A stretch of DNA of 64,000 nucleotides from Elusimicrobiota bacterium. Its GTDB lineage: Bacteria; Elusimicrobiota; UBA5214; JBBAAG01. Where the stretch lies: positions 1 through 64,000 of the forward strand of contig JBBAAG010000001.1 of the NCBI GenBank assembly GCA_041658405.1. Reading direction: 5' to 3'. Both the position numbers and the translations under genes were made by a program. The stretch's first letter is position 1. Every line of letters begins with the position of its first letter. The notes under the pieces are model-generated. The model was not told where the DNA came from. It worked only from the letters and a program-made list of their open reading frames with translations, and searched no databases. Shown in pieces: positions 17,319 through 25,413 of the stretch.

Positions 17319-18739
17319 TAGACAAATTAAAGGAAATATTTATTAGCTACATAAATGTTGTGCAACTCAGGATTGAAAATAGTCATTCAGAGGAACTTAT
17401 GTCTTTGATTGATCAGTTGGAAAAGTCAAATGAGTTTTGTCAATTAGTTGAAAAAACTCATTCTGAACTTTCATCAGATGGTTATCATGGGAAAGATAAG
17501 TCATCATGGGAATTAGCTGTAAATAATTTCTTTCGAAGATCCATGTGTTATATTGACATTTATAAACAAAATTTTCCTAATAAAGAATTGCTTTTAGCTA
17601 AATATATAGAATCTTTTCAGAGACAACAAACAAAAATCAGGTATCTTGCTCCAATAGAATTTGTTAGTTTTAGCAAAGAATGCATTGACTTTGGAGTATT
17701 TCAGATACGAAAATATTCGAGAGAAGAACTTGATTTAATATTTCAAAATAAGATCAATAAAATCTTCAATCATTGGGCTACTATTAATGTGGAAGAAATA
17801 AAAGACTATTGGTTCATATCTGTAGAAGAATTAGTTCCAACGAAGAAAATCGGTTATATCTATTGGGAGCAAAATCCTTTGAAAATCAAATACACACCCT
17901 ATCCCAAGGTAGTAGAGTCTGTTCTGAAACAGTTATCTATTTTTAACTGGGAACCGGATTGGTTAAAAGATGGTTATTTAGAGAAATATCCACAAGAAGA
18001 TTACCCTGTTGGTTTTAGTATTCCATTTGTTCTGCGAATAAACGATAATCTTCTGGAATATCCTGAGAATAATAGGCCAGATTTTTCTAGATTAGCGAAA
18101 GAATCACGGATTGATTCTTTGACAGATGAAGAAATCGGATCGTACCCAATGATAACTACGGATTTAGATGAAAAACAAACTACAGATTTTGAATCTTGTA
18201 TTCATGACATAATAAAAAGTTTGAGCAATATTGAAATAAACCAATCCAATTGGCATTTTATTGACATTGCTTTAGGTTTTTCTACAAAAGCCTTTTTATC
18301 TGAAGGCATAGAACGATTATTATGGTATGTTACTACATTAGAATCACTTTTGGGTGAAAAGGGGTCAGGTTTGACCGCGAAATTAGCTAAAAGAGTTGCT
18401 ACTATTCTAGGGAAGGATGAAAGTGAAAACAAATCCATTCGGAAAGAATTCGAAGAGTTATATGAATTCAGATGTAACCTTGTGCACGGAAGGCCATTCA
18501 AAAAGCAAATATTGGCGACTCATATTATTAAAGTTCAAAATATGGTTCGGCAGATAATATTGTTCTTTCTGTATTTTCTTAATACTATCACAGATAGATA
18601 TTCGAGTGATTTTCCGTGTGATAAAATACCTACTCGTGAAGATATTCTTGCTTTTTTGGATATGGATAAATCACGCAGAACTAGTATAGTTCAACTCGTT
18701 AATATATTTTTAAAAGAAACCATACCAATGAAGAAATAA
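17315..18739 (+). CDS. Apea-like HEPN domain protein, cassette between methylase and gajA
   Basis: A 474-residue soluble protein. The first ~320 residues are not recognised. The C-terminal part matches the Apea-like HEPN pattern: LESLLG, a helix ending in ATILGKDE, then LYEFRCNLVHGRP with the R-x4-H motif of HEPN ribonucleases. HEPN proteins in defence systems cut RNA, often tRNA or mRNA, after a sensor fires; an RNase role is inferred, and the target is unknown. There is no ribosome-binding site before the ATG at 17315, which lies in a duplicated fragment of gajA. Codon use is as A-rich as its neighbours. The flanking repeats show the gene was inserted into a pre-existing operon. It is not a known part of Gabija. 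Confidence 0.75.
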   Translation: MVDKLKEIFISYINVVQLRIENSHSEELMSLIDQLEKSNEFCQLVEKTHSELSSDGYHGKDKSSWELAVNNFFRRSMCYIDIYKQNFPNKELLLAKYIESFQRQQTKIRYLAPIEFVSFSKECIDFGVFQIRKYSREELDLIFQNKINKIFNHWATINVEEIKDYWFISVEELVPTKKIGYIYWEQNPLKIKYTPYPKVVESVLKQLSIFNWEPDWLKDGYLEKYPQEDYPVGFSIPFVLRINDNLLEYPENNRPDFSRLAKESRIDSLTDEEIGSYPMITTDLDEKQTTDFESCIHDIIKSLSNIEINQSNWHFIDIALGFSTKAFLSEGIERLLWYVTTLESLLGEKGSGLTAKLAKRVATILGKDESENKSIRKEFEELYEFRCNLVHGRPFKKQILATHIIKVQNMVRQIILFFLYFLNTITDRYSSDFPCDKIPTREDILAFLDMDKSRRTSIVQLVNIFLKETIPMKK

Positions 18740-18804
18740 ATATTGTTGAAAGCAATAAACAATAATGGAGAAAAATCATGTACCTGTCGGAGCTTAAAAT
18801 ATGG
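18724..18804 (+). repeat. Direct repeat copy 2: methylase tail plus gajA head
   Basis: The partner of 17239-17318. Its first half, read in the old methylase frame, gives TNEEINIVESNKQ and a stop, a drifted copy of the methylase C-terminus (DEEIDIIEGNKI). This overlaps the end of the HEPN gene in another frame. Its second half is the start of the living gajA-like gene. One extra base breaks the old TAATG start, so gajA now uses the ATG at 18778 with GGAG at 18767-18770. Confidence 0.9.
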
Positions 18805-20625
18805 AATTTTCGCAAGTATGGTGATACTGGCTTGAACCTCATGTTTAACAAGGGTTTAAATTTACTTGTTGGCGAAAACGATTCAGGCAAAACGGCAATA
18901 ATTGATGCAATAAAATACCTACTACAAACGCAAAGTTATGATTACCAAAGGTTTGATGAAGAAGACTTTTATTTACTACCGGGAACAGAACCGACTGACG
19001 CCAATAGAGCAAAATCTTTTAAGATCGAATGCATCTTTCGCGGCTTTGATGCTGAAAATAATGAAGCAGCTAATTTTCTTGAATGGCTTGGTATCGAAAA
19101 AGATTGTGATGGCAAAGACCGATATTTTCTAAAGGTAACTCTGAATGCTGAACGCAAGGATAGGAAAATTACTTATGACATAAAAGCTGGCCCCGATGCC
19201 GAAGGAACTCAACTTGACGGAACCGCAAGGGATTTACTAAAAGTAACTTATCTTAAACCTCTGAGGGATGCGGAAAGCGAACTGATTCCTGGGAAAAGAT
19301 CCCGATTAGCTCAAATTCTAAAAAGTCATGAAGCTTTTTCTTTAATTTCAGAGGCGGATCATCCAATTACAATAATTGCTGAAAATGCGAATAAGAAAAT
19401 AGAAGGTTATTTCAAAGGAAAAGATGAAAACAATATTGATATTTCAAACCAATCCGGAAAAATATTGCTATCAGATATAAACCAATATTTAAAAGAGTTC
19501 TTTACAGAAAAAGAGATTAACAAAATCGCTAAATTCACAATTTCAGGTCAAAGTTTATCGGGTATTTTAGAAAAGTTAATTCTTGATTTGACTGAAGAAA
19601 ATTCGGGATTGGGTTCTTATAACCGGTTATACATTGCTACAGAATTACTGCTCTTAAAACGGACTGACTATTATGGCTTAAAACTGTCATTGATAGAAGA
19701 AGTCGAAGCTCATTTACATCCACAGGCGCAATTGAGATTAATCGAGTATCTGCAAAATGAAATAGCCGAAAAATCCGGTGTTCAATTAATAATGACAACC
19801 CATAGCCCGAATTTAGCTTCAAAAGTTAAACTTGATAATCTTATTATTTGTAAGGGTGACAAAGCTTTTCCGATGGGAAGCAAGTTTACTGAATTGGAAA
19901 AAGGGGATTACCTCTTTTTAGAACGTTTTCTAGACGTTACAAAGGCTAATTTGTTTTTTGCGCAGGGGGTAATTTTAGTTGAGGGCTATGCAGAAGAGAT
20001 TTTGATTCCGGTTATGGCAAATATTTTGGAAAAACCACTAACTAAACAGGGCATATCGATTGTTAATGTTCAAAGCACAGCGTTTTTACGATATTCAAGA
20101 ATTTTTAAAAGAAAATTGGGCGAAGGAATAGGGGTTAAGGTAGCTGTGGTAACAGACAACGACAATAAACCTGATTCAGGACTTTCTGCGCAAGAGATTA
20201 CAGTTAAAAGAACAGAGAAAGAAACAAAATACAATGGACAAGAAATAAAGACCTTTATTTCACCAGATTGGACTCTGGAATACGATATTACTTTAAGCGG
20301 GCTTAAGAAAGAGTTTTATACTGCTGTATTACGTGCAGAGAAAATCCAAAATAGTGATACTTATGGCCTGACAGATGAAAAAATAATTGAAGTAAACCAA
20401 AAGGTCGAGACTGATTTTGCAGCTTGGACTTCAGAAAATAAAACAGATAAAGAAATTGCAAAAGCGATTTATGAAGATTATATGCAAAAAAAAGAGATTT
20501 CTAAAGCAATCGTTGCTCAATGCTTTGCGGCGTTACTCAAAGAATGTGAAGGAATAAAAGAACGGATTGAGGTTGACGAGAAATTGAAATATCTCGTGAA
20601 TGCCATTAAATATGTTACGGAATGA
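18778..20625 (+). CDS. gajA: GajA-like OLD-family ATPase-nuclease (Gabija)
   Basis: A 615-residue overcoming-lysogeny-defect (OLD) protein. The N-terminal ABC ATPase has Walker A GENDSGKT (Lys38) and the Walker B segment LIEEVEAHLHP at about residue 305, then IMTTHSPN with the switch His. The C-terminal TOPRIM domain has the invariant Glu402 in VILVEGYAEE and the D-x-D pair Asp460/Asp462 in VTDNDN. In Gabija, GajA is a site-preferring DNA nuclease whose activity is released when nucleotides fall, and it forms a complex with GajB. The length is near the family norm. A UvrD-like helicase follows after three bases, the defining Gabija arrangement. The start was moved by the repeat event described at 18724-18804. 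Confidence 0.82.
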   Translation: MYLSELKIWNFRKYGDTGLNLMFNKGLNLLVGENDSGKTAIIDAIKYLLQTQSYDYQRFDEEDFYLLPGTEPTDANRAKSFKIECIFRGFDAENNEAANFLEWLGIEKDCDGKDRYFLKVTLNAERKDRKITYDIKAGPDAEGTQLDGTARDLLKVTYLKPLRDAESELIPGKRSRLAQILKSHEAFSLISEADHPITIIAENANKKIEGYFKGKDENNIDISNQSGKILLSDINQYLKEFFTEKEINKIAKFTISGQSLSGILEKLILDLTEENSGLGSYNRLYIATELLLLKRTDYYGLKLSLIEEVEAHLHPQAQLRLIEYLQNEIAEKSGVQLIMTTHSPNLASKVKLDNLIICKGDKAFPMGSKFTELEKGDYLFLERFLDVTKANLFFAQGVILVEGYAEEILIPVMANILEKPLTKQGISIVNVQSTAFLRYSRIFKRKLGEGIGVKVAVVTDNDNKPDSGLSAQEITVKRTEKETKYNGQEIKTFISPDWTLEYDITLSGLKKEFYTAVLRAEKIQNSDTYGLTDEKIIEVNQKVETDFAAWTSENKTDKEIAKAIYEDYMQKKEISKAIVAQCFAALLKECEGIKERIEVDEKLKYLVNAIKYVTE

Positions 20626-20628
20626 CAA

Positions 20629-22539
20629 ATGCGGATAATCATTACCAATGACGATATTTCTTGGGCAGAAAGTATTCTTTTGCCTCCCAGAGAACACTTT
20701 GATGAGGAGCGGCAGGCAGTAATAAGATGTTTAGAAACAAAGGATATTCTCGCGTGCCCTGGTAGCGGTAAAACAACAGCTTTGCTTGCCAAGCTTTTAG
20801 TTTTATCCCGGAAATTGCCACTTGAAAACAATAGAGGTATTTGCGTATTAACTCACACAAATGTGGCTATAAATGAAATAAAAAGTCGCGCTTATTTTGC
20901 CTCTCAAAAGCTCTTCAATTACCCAAATCATTTTGGAACAATTCAAAGTTTTGTAGATAAATATCTTGCAATACCGGCTTATATCAATAAGTTTACCCGA
21001 AGACCATTATTTATTAATAACGAAATTTATTTTGATCGGATGGAAAGATCAAGAAAATATTTAGGTAAAAATACAAATGCTTTTTGTTATAAAAGCGGTC
21101 AAAATAAATTACCTTATTCACTCAAATTTGAAGATTTTGCCTTGGATAATAATGGTATCTGTCCAAAACTAAAATTAGATACAAATAATACAATTGAAAA
21201 AGGACACTATGATAGATTAAAAAGACTAAAAGAACAGATACTTTCAGATGGAATACTAATCTATGATGATGCATATTATTTGGCAGAAGAATATATAAAT
21301 AAATATCCTAATTTGAAAAATGTATTTTCAAAAAGATTTGCCTATGTTTTCATTGATGAAATGCAAGACTCAAGTACAACCCAATCTGAATTGCTGAATA
21401 TGATATTCAATGATAATGTTGTTGTCCAAAAAGTCGGCGATTTAAATCAATCAATATTTGACTACAATGCTGACTTGGAATGCGGTTGGAAAGTAAATAA
21501 CGACAGAACTATGTTCATTACAGGCAGTAAAAGATTTCCAAGTCTTATAGCAAGTAAGGTGGAAAACCTTTGTGTTCGCCGACAACTCATAACGGGAAAT
21601 AGAAGACAAAATGAAATTACTCCTGTGATTATTGTTTATGATGACAATACTACTCAGCAAGTGTTAGACAAATTCGGTGAACTAATCATTAGAAATAACC
21701 TACATCAGCATGAGAAAAAAATATTTAAAGCAGTTGGGTGGGTGGGAAAAACCAATGAAAAGGGAAAAATAACGATACCAAGCTATTGGAACGGTTATTC
21801 AAAGGAAGTAAAAGCTAAGAAAACCGAGTTTAATAATTTTAAAAGTTACTTAACTCCTCAATTGGATAGTTTTATATCGTCTGAAGGGGTTAATTTTTAC
21901 AAGAAAAGAATAACTGGGGCACTTCTCAAATGCTTAAGAATTGCCGGAATAACTGACACTGGAAGGGCATTCACAGAAAAAATATTGTATAAACAAATCT
22001 CAGAAAATAACCCAGTTTTTTACAAGGATTTTCGGGTTAGGTTGGCTAAGTGGTGTTTCCAGATACACAAACAAGAAGATGTTTTTGAAGAGATAAAATA
22101 TTATCTCACCAATGAATTTAGAGAGTTCTTTAAGTACCAGTTGAACGATGAACTTGCAGCTTTTGTTAATTCTTCCGCTATGGAGACAGAAAATGAAGAA
22201 GTCTTTCGGGGTAATAACATCTATAAGTATTCTTCTGGAACACCTGAAATCGAAATAGAAGTTTCAACTATTCATGGTGTCAAAGGTGAAACGCATACAG
22301 CGACATGCTATCTTGAAACATTCTTTTATGATTATGACATAAAGCGAATAATACAATATATTAAGGGTGAGTATTCCAAACCAAAAGGTAGGGTAACACA
22401 AAATCTTAAAATGGCATTTGTAGGAATGTCCCGTCCATCTCATCTTCTTTGCGTTGCGGTTCATCTTACTAATCTTACCGGGCAAGAAGAAGCGCTACGT
22501 AGAAGTGGTTGGGATGTTAACAATGAATTGGCGGCATGA
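20629..22539 (+). CDS. gajB: GajB-like UvrD/Rep helicase (Gabija)
   Basis: A 636-residue superfamily-1 helicase. Walker A is CPGSGKTT (Lys48), motif II FIDEMQD (Asp243-Glu244), motif III GDLNQSIFDY, motif V TIHGVKGET, and motif VI VGMSRPSHLL, in which the usual T/S-R-A pattern is varied. Three bases separate it from gajA, so the two are co-translated. GajB senses or unwinds DNA ends and activates GajA. The protein is longer than typical GajB (about 500 residues), with extra sequence between motifs IV and V. It could also be a general UvrD paralogue, but the direct pairing with an OLD nuclease favours Gabija. Confidence 0.8.
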   Translation: MRIIITNDDISWAESILLPPREHFDEERQAVIRCLETKDILACPGSGKTTALLAKLLVLSRKLPLENNRGICVLTHTNVAINEIKSRAYFASQKLFNYPNHFGTIQSFVDKYLAIPAYINKFTRRPLFINNEIYFDRMERSRKYLGKNTNAFCYKSGQNKLPYSLKFEDFALDNNGICPKLKLDTNNTIEKGHYDRLKRLKEQILSDGILIYDDAYYLAEEYINKYPNLKNVFSKRFAYVFIDEMQDSSTTQSELLNMIFNDNVVVQKVGDLNQSIFDYNADLECGWKVNNDRTMFITGSKRFPSLIASKVENLCVRRQLITGNRRQNEITPVIIVYDDNTTQQVLDKFGELIIRNNLHQHEKKIFKAVGWVGKTNEKGKITIPSYWNGYSKEVKAKKTEFNNFKSYLTPQLDSFISSEGVNFYKKRITGALLKCLRIAGITDTGRAFTEKILYKQISENNPVFYKDFRVRLAKWCFQIHKQEDVFEEIKYYLTNEFREFFKYQLNDELAAFVNSSAMETENEEVFRGNNIYKYSSGTPEIEIEVSTIHGVKGETHTATCYLETFFYDYDIKRIIQYIKGEYSKPKGRVTQNLKMAFVGMSRPSHLLCVAVHLTNLTGQEEALRRSGWDVNNELAA

Positions 22540-22553
22540 CCCGCGATGAATTT

Positions 22554-22618
22554 GATGTTCTTGTTAAGCAAACGATGAATTAGTGGAATACGTTAAAATA
22601 GTGGAACAAAACAGAGAA
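22554..22618 (+). repeat. Direct repeat before the cyclase-like gene
   Basis: About 65 bases resembling 23561-23624 (roughly 75% by eye, with the run ATGAATTAGT shared exactly). It begins just after gajB. An ATG at 22536, overlapping the gajB stop, reads MTRDEFDVLVKQTMN, and the +1 frame continues NDELVEYVKIVEQNRE, as if a short gene had been frameshifted. The promoter-like TTGTTA-N17 present in the other copy is here followed by TGGAAT. Confidence 0.65.
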
Positions 22619-22647
22619 TGATATTAAAATAACGACAAGGATTAAGT

Positions 22648-23493
22648 ATGGAAAACGTTAACAAAAAGTATATTGTTTGTTTTATGGACATTCTGGGCTA
22701 TAAAAGTCTTGTTACTAGAATCCAGAATGACCCTAAACTCATAGACGATATTAAAAATATTTACGACAAACTCTTAAAACTGATTGATGGCATTATTACA
22801 CGAGAAATAAAGGATAAATATCAACAAGGAAATAAAACAGTAGCTGAGAATATAAAATTTAGAATTATGTCTGATTCGATAATAGTAACAATGTGCTTGG
22901 ATGATTTGCCAATGCTCACAACAGATATAACAATCGATGAAAACAGGGCATTATATATAGGAGCATATTTTCAGTTGATTTCAATGTTTTATATAACATT
23001 TGTAAGTGATATTCGCTACTTTTTTCGGGGAGCAATAACTGTAGGCCAATATTATGAATCAGAACTGAATAAGCCTGAAAACATATTTGTCGTGAGCGAG
23101 GCTCTAGTAAGAGCATTTGAATGTGAACAAAAAATGGCAGAAAGTGTACGAGTGATAATAGATGTAAGCGCGCTTGATTATTTCAAGGGTATAAAGAATG
23201 ATTTTCAGAATTATATTTTTAAAGATATTGATGGGTTGGAGTGTTTAGATATTTATTTAGGTTTACCTGATGATGTACCTGAAATATCCGACAAAGTTAC
23301 AGAAGTTATAGAAAATATAATAAATGTGCTCAATTTACAAATTCAAGAAAACCATAATGATTCGAAAATATTAAGAAAATATTATCACTTTATCCAATAC
23401 CACAACTGGAAAATGAAAACTAGGTTTAAGAATGAGAATTTTGTTATTAAAACTCTAGAATACGAGAATCTTAATAAAGGTGTTAAAGAATAG
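22648..23493 (+). CDS. Cyclase-fold-like protein of unknown function
   Basis: A 281-residue protein that I do not recognise as a named family. The N-terminus VCFMDILGYKSL (Asp14), then IMSDSIIVT (Asp76), then FFRGAITVGQYYE (Arg127) follows the order and spacing of class III nucleotide cyclases: first metal Asp in a F-x-D-I-x-G strand, a second acidic residue after ~60, then an RGxIxxG strand. Later, VVSEALVRAFECEQ and VRVIIDVSAL are typical of uncharacterised proteins with this pattern. Whether it makes a cyclic nucleotide is unknown; no effector gene of a CBASS or Pycsar kind is adjacent. It lies directly after gajB and is flanked by ~65-base imperfect direct repeats. A weak AAGGA precedes the ATG. 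Confidence 0.55.
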   Translation: MENVNKKYIVCFMDILGYKSLVTRIQNDPKLIDDIKNIYDKLLKLIDGIITREIKDKYQQGNKTVAENIKFRIMSDSIIVTMCLDDLPMLTTDITIDENRALYIGAYFQLISMFYITFVSDIRYFFRGAITVGQYYESELNKPENIFVVSEALVRAFECEQKMAESVRVIIDVSALDYFKGIKNDFQNYIFKDIDGLECLDIYLGLPDDVPEISDKVTEVIENIINVLNLQIQENHNDSKILRKYYHFIQYHNWKMKTRFKNENFVIKTLEYENLNKGVKE

Positions 23494-23560
23494 GTGACGG
23501 ACAGCAGATAAACAATCCGGATTTAAATTCCATTAAATTCGAGGGTATTATAAACTTGCT

Positions 23561-23624
23561 AATATTCTTGTTAAACAACTAATGAATTAGTAAAATACGG
23601 TAAAAGTATAGGACAATACAGGAG
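23561..23624 (+). repeat. Direct repeat after the cyclase-like gene
   Basis: The partner of 22554-22618. It ends at the ribosome-binding site of the symporter gene. Read in the same two frames it gives NILVKQLMN and a stop, and TNELVKYGKS, matching the remnant in the first copy. This suggests both derive from one ancestral stretch that followed gajB. Confidence 0.65.
23568..23596 (+). promoter_or_regulatory. Putative promoter of the symporter gene
   Basis: TTGTTA at 23568-23573, a 17-base spacer and TAAAAT at 23591-23596, about 35 bases before the symporter ATG, which has its own AGGAGG. The promoter lies inside the second direct repeat. Confidence 0.6.
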
Positions 23625-23630
23625 GCAAAA

Positions 23631-25409
23631 ATGCACGGAGCGTTGGCGTTAGTAGACTGGCTAATCATTATAGGGTACGTATTACTGATGACCGGTATCG
23701 GTATTTACCTACACAAAAAAGTTAAGGGCAATATGGAAAGCTACTTTTTGTCGGACCGCGGGCTTCCCTGGTGGCTGCTGGGAACGTCAATCGTAGCGAC
23801 GACGTACGCAGCGGATACGCCGCTTGCCGTCAGCGGGTTAGTCTTGACCAAAGGGTTTGCGGGTAACTGGTACTGGTGGTCAAGCGCGTTAGCCGGAATG
23901 CTGGGCGTTTTCTTTTATTCCAAACTCTGGCGCCGGTCCGGGATCGTTACGGACACAGAGTTCGCGGAATTACGGTATTCCGGGAAGTCAGCGTCTGTCC
24001 TCCGCGGCTTCCGTGCGGTATATTTTTCGTTGATCTACAACTCAATTATTATTGGCTGGGTTAACCTCGCAATGGCAAAAATTATGGGTACCGTTTTTGG
24101 TATGGATAAACTCACCGCAACGATTATTTGTTTTGTAGTAACGGTAGTTTATACTTCAGCTTCGGGTTTATGGGGTGTTGTGATTACTGACTTTATCGAG
24201 TTCTGTACCGCAATGTTTACGACAATATTATTGTCGATAATCGCAGTCGTCAAACTTGGCGGGATGGGTAATATAATGGCGAAGCTTACCGAAAACTTTG
24301 GTGCGCAGCGCGCTATGGAGATGACACAGATGGTTCCCACGCCGGACTCTACGCTTATGCCGTTCACCGCGTTTTTGATATATATCCTGCTTCAATGGTG
24401 GACCACAGGTAATACCGACGGCGGGTCGTATTTTGCACAGCGTATGCTCGCTGCAAAAGATGAACGCCATGCGCGGGCTGGGTTTCTCTGGGCAAATATC
24501 GCGCATTATTGCTTGCGTTCATGGCCGTGGTTGATCATCGGCCTTGTTGCGGCAGTGATGTTCCCGGAACTCGCAAAAGGCGGGATTGATCCATCAACAG
24601 GTAAAGCGTTTGATCCTGAGACCGGCTATATCCGCGTAATGCTCGCATTTTCGCCGGTTGGGTTGCTGGGGTTAATGATTGCAGGCTTCCTCGCAGCGTA
24701 TATGTCTACGATTAATACACAGATTAACTGGGGTGCGTCGTATATGGTGAATGACCTTTACCGTAGATTCATCGCTAAAAATAAGAGTGATAAGCATTAT
24801 CTCAACGCATCAATGATCGCAACAGTCCTCGCTGCACTATTCGGTGCGATTGCAACGTTTATGATGAACTCAATAGTCGGTGCGTGGCAGTTGATAACAG
24901 CGTTTAGCGCAGGGGTTGGTGTAGTATATCTTTTACGCTGGTACTGGTGGAGAATAAACGCGTGGAGTGAATTATCCGCGATGGTATCATCGATTACTGC
25001 CACAGCGTTACTCTACGTATTTATGCCAGCAGTTAAGTTTCCTTATACACTACTCTATATTGTCCCTTTTTCGTTAACAACAATCGTTATAGTAACAATT
25101 CTTACTCCCGCATCAAAAGATGAGGCTTTGGTTAAGTTTTACAAAAAGGTTCGGCCTGGCGGGCCTGGGTGGGCGCGTATACGCGCAATGATTCCCGGGA
25201 CAGAGGGTGATAAGATGGACTTCAGTAATTTTAAGGGCTACCTCGCAGCAGTAGGGGCGGTGTACTGTATGTTAATCGGGTTCGGTAAACTTATTATGGG
25301 GCCCGTATGGCAGGGTGTTGTGTTGATAGCAGCTGCAGCCGGGCTTGGAGTGCTTATCTTCCAGGTGTTTACGGATACTGATAAAAACGAAGTGAAACCG
25401 CTGGAATAA
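23631..25409 (+). CDS. Sodium:solute symporter (SSS family)
   Basis: A 592-residue inner-membrane transporter with about 13 predicted segments. The N-terminus (VDWLIIIGYVLLMTGIGIYL), the ESYFLSDRGLPWW loop and the ATTYAADTPL segment are typical of the SSS family, which moves sugars, amino acids, nucleosides or vitamins with sodium. Helix-breaking stretches such as FLAAYMSTINTQINWGASY fit the conserved core helices. The substrate cannot be told from sequence. AGGAGG lies six bases before the ATG. It marks a return to more GC-rich codon use after the island. The CPBP protease gene follows after four bases, so the pair is probably co-transcribed. Confidence 0.88.
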   Translation: MHGALALVDWLIIIGYVLLMTGIGIYLHKKVKGNMESYFLSDRGLPWWLLGTSIVATTYAADTPLAVSGLVLTKGFAGNWYWWSSALAGMLGVFFYSKLWRRSGIVTDTEFAELRYSGKSASVLRGFRAVYFSLIYNSIIIGWVNLAMAKIMGTVFGMDKLTATIICFVVTVVYTSASGLWGVVITDFIEFCTAMFTTILLSIIAVVKLGGMGNIMAKLTENFGAQRAMEMTQMVPTPDSTLMPFTAFLIYILLQWWTTGNTDGGSYFAQRMLAAKDERHARAGFLWANIAHYCLRSWPWLIIGLVAAVMFPELAKGGIDPSTGKAFDPETGYIRVMLAFSPVGLLGLMIAGFLAAYMSTINTQINWGASYMVNDLYRRFIAKNKSDKHYLNASMIATVLAALFGAIATFMMNSIVGAWQLITAFSAGVGVVYLLRWYWWRINAWSELSAMVSSITATALLYVFMPAVKFPYTLLYIVPFSLTTIVIVTILTPASKDEALVKFYKKVRPGGPGWARIRAMIPGTEGDKMDFSNFKGYLAAVGAVYCMLIGFGKLIMGPVWQGVVLIAAAAGLGVLIFQVFTDTDKNEVKPLE

Positions 25410-25413
25410 TTTT

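Noticed and set aside
22648..23493. A full CBASS or Pycsar system
   Set aside because: The protein only has a cyclase-like pattern, and no TIR, phospholipase or membrane effector gene is beside it.
8067..23611. Attachment sites of an integrated element
   Set aside because: The shared element is short, AT-rich and promoter-like. There is no integrase or transposase in the window, and the tRNA at 3838 lies 4 kb away.
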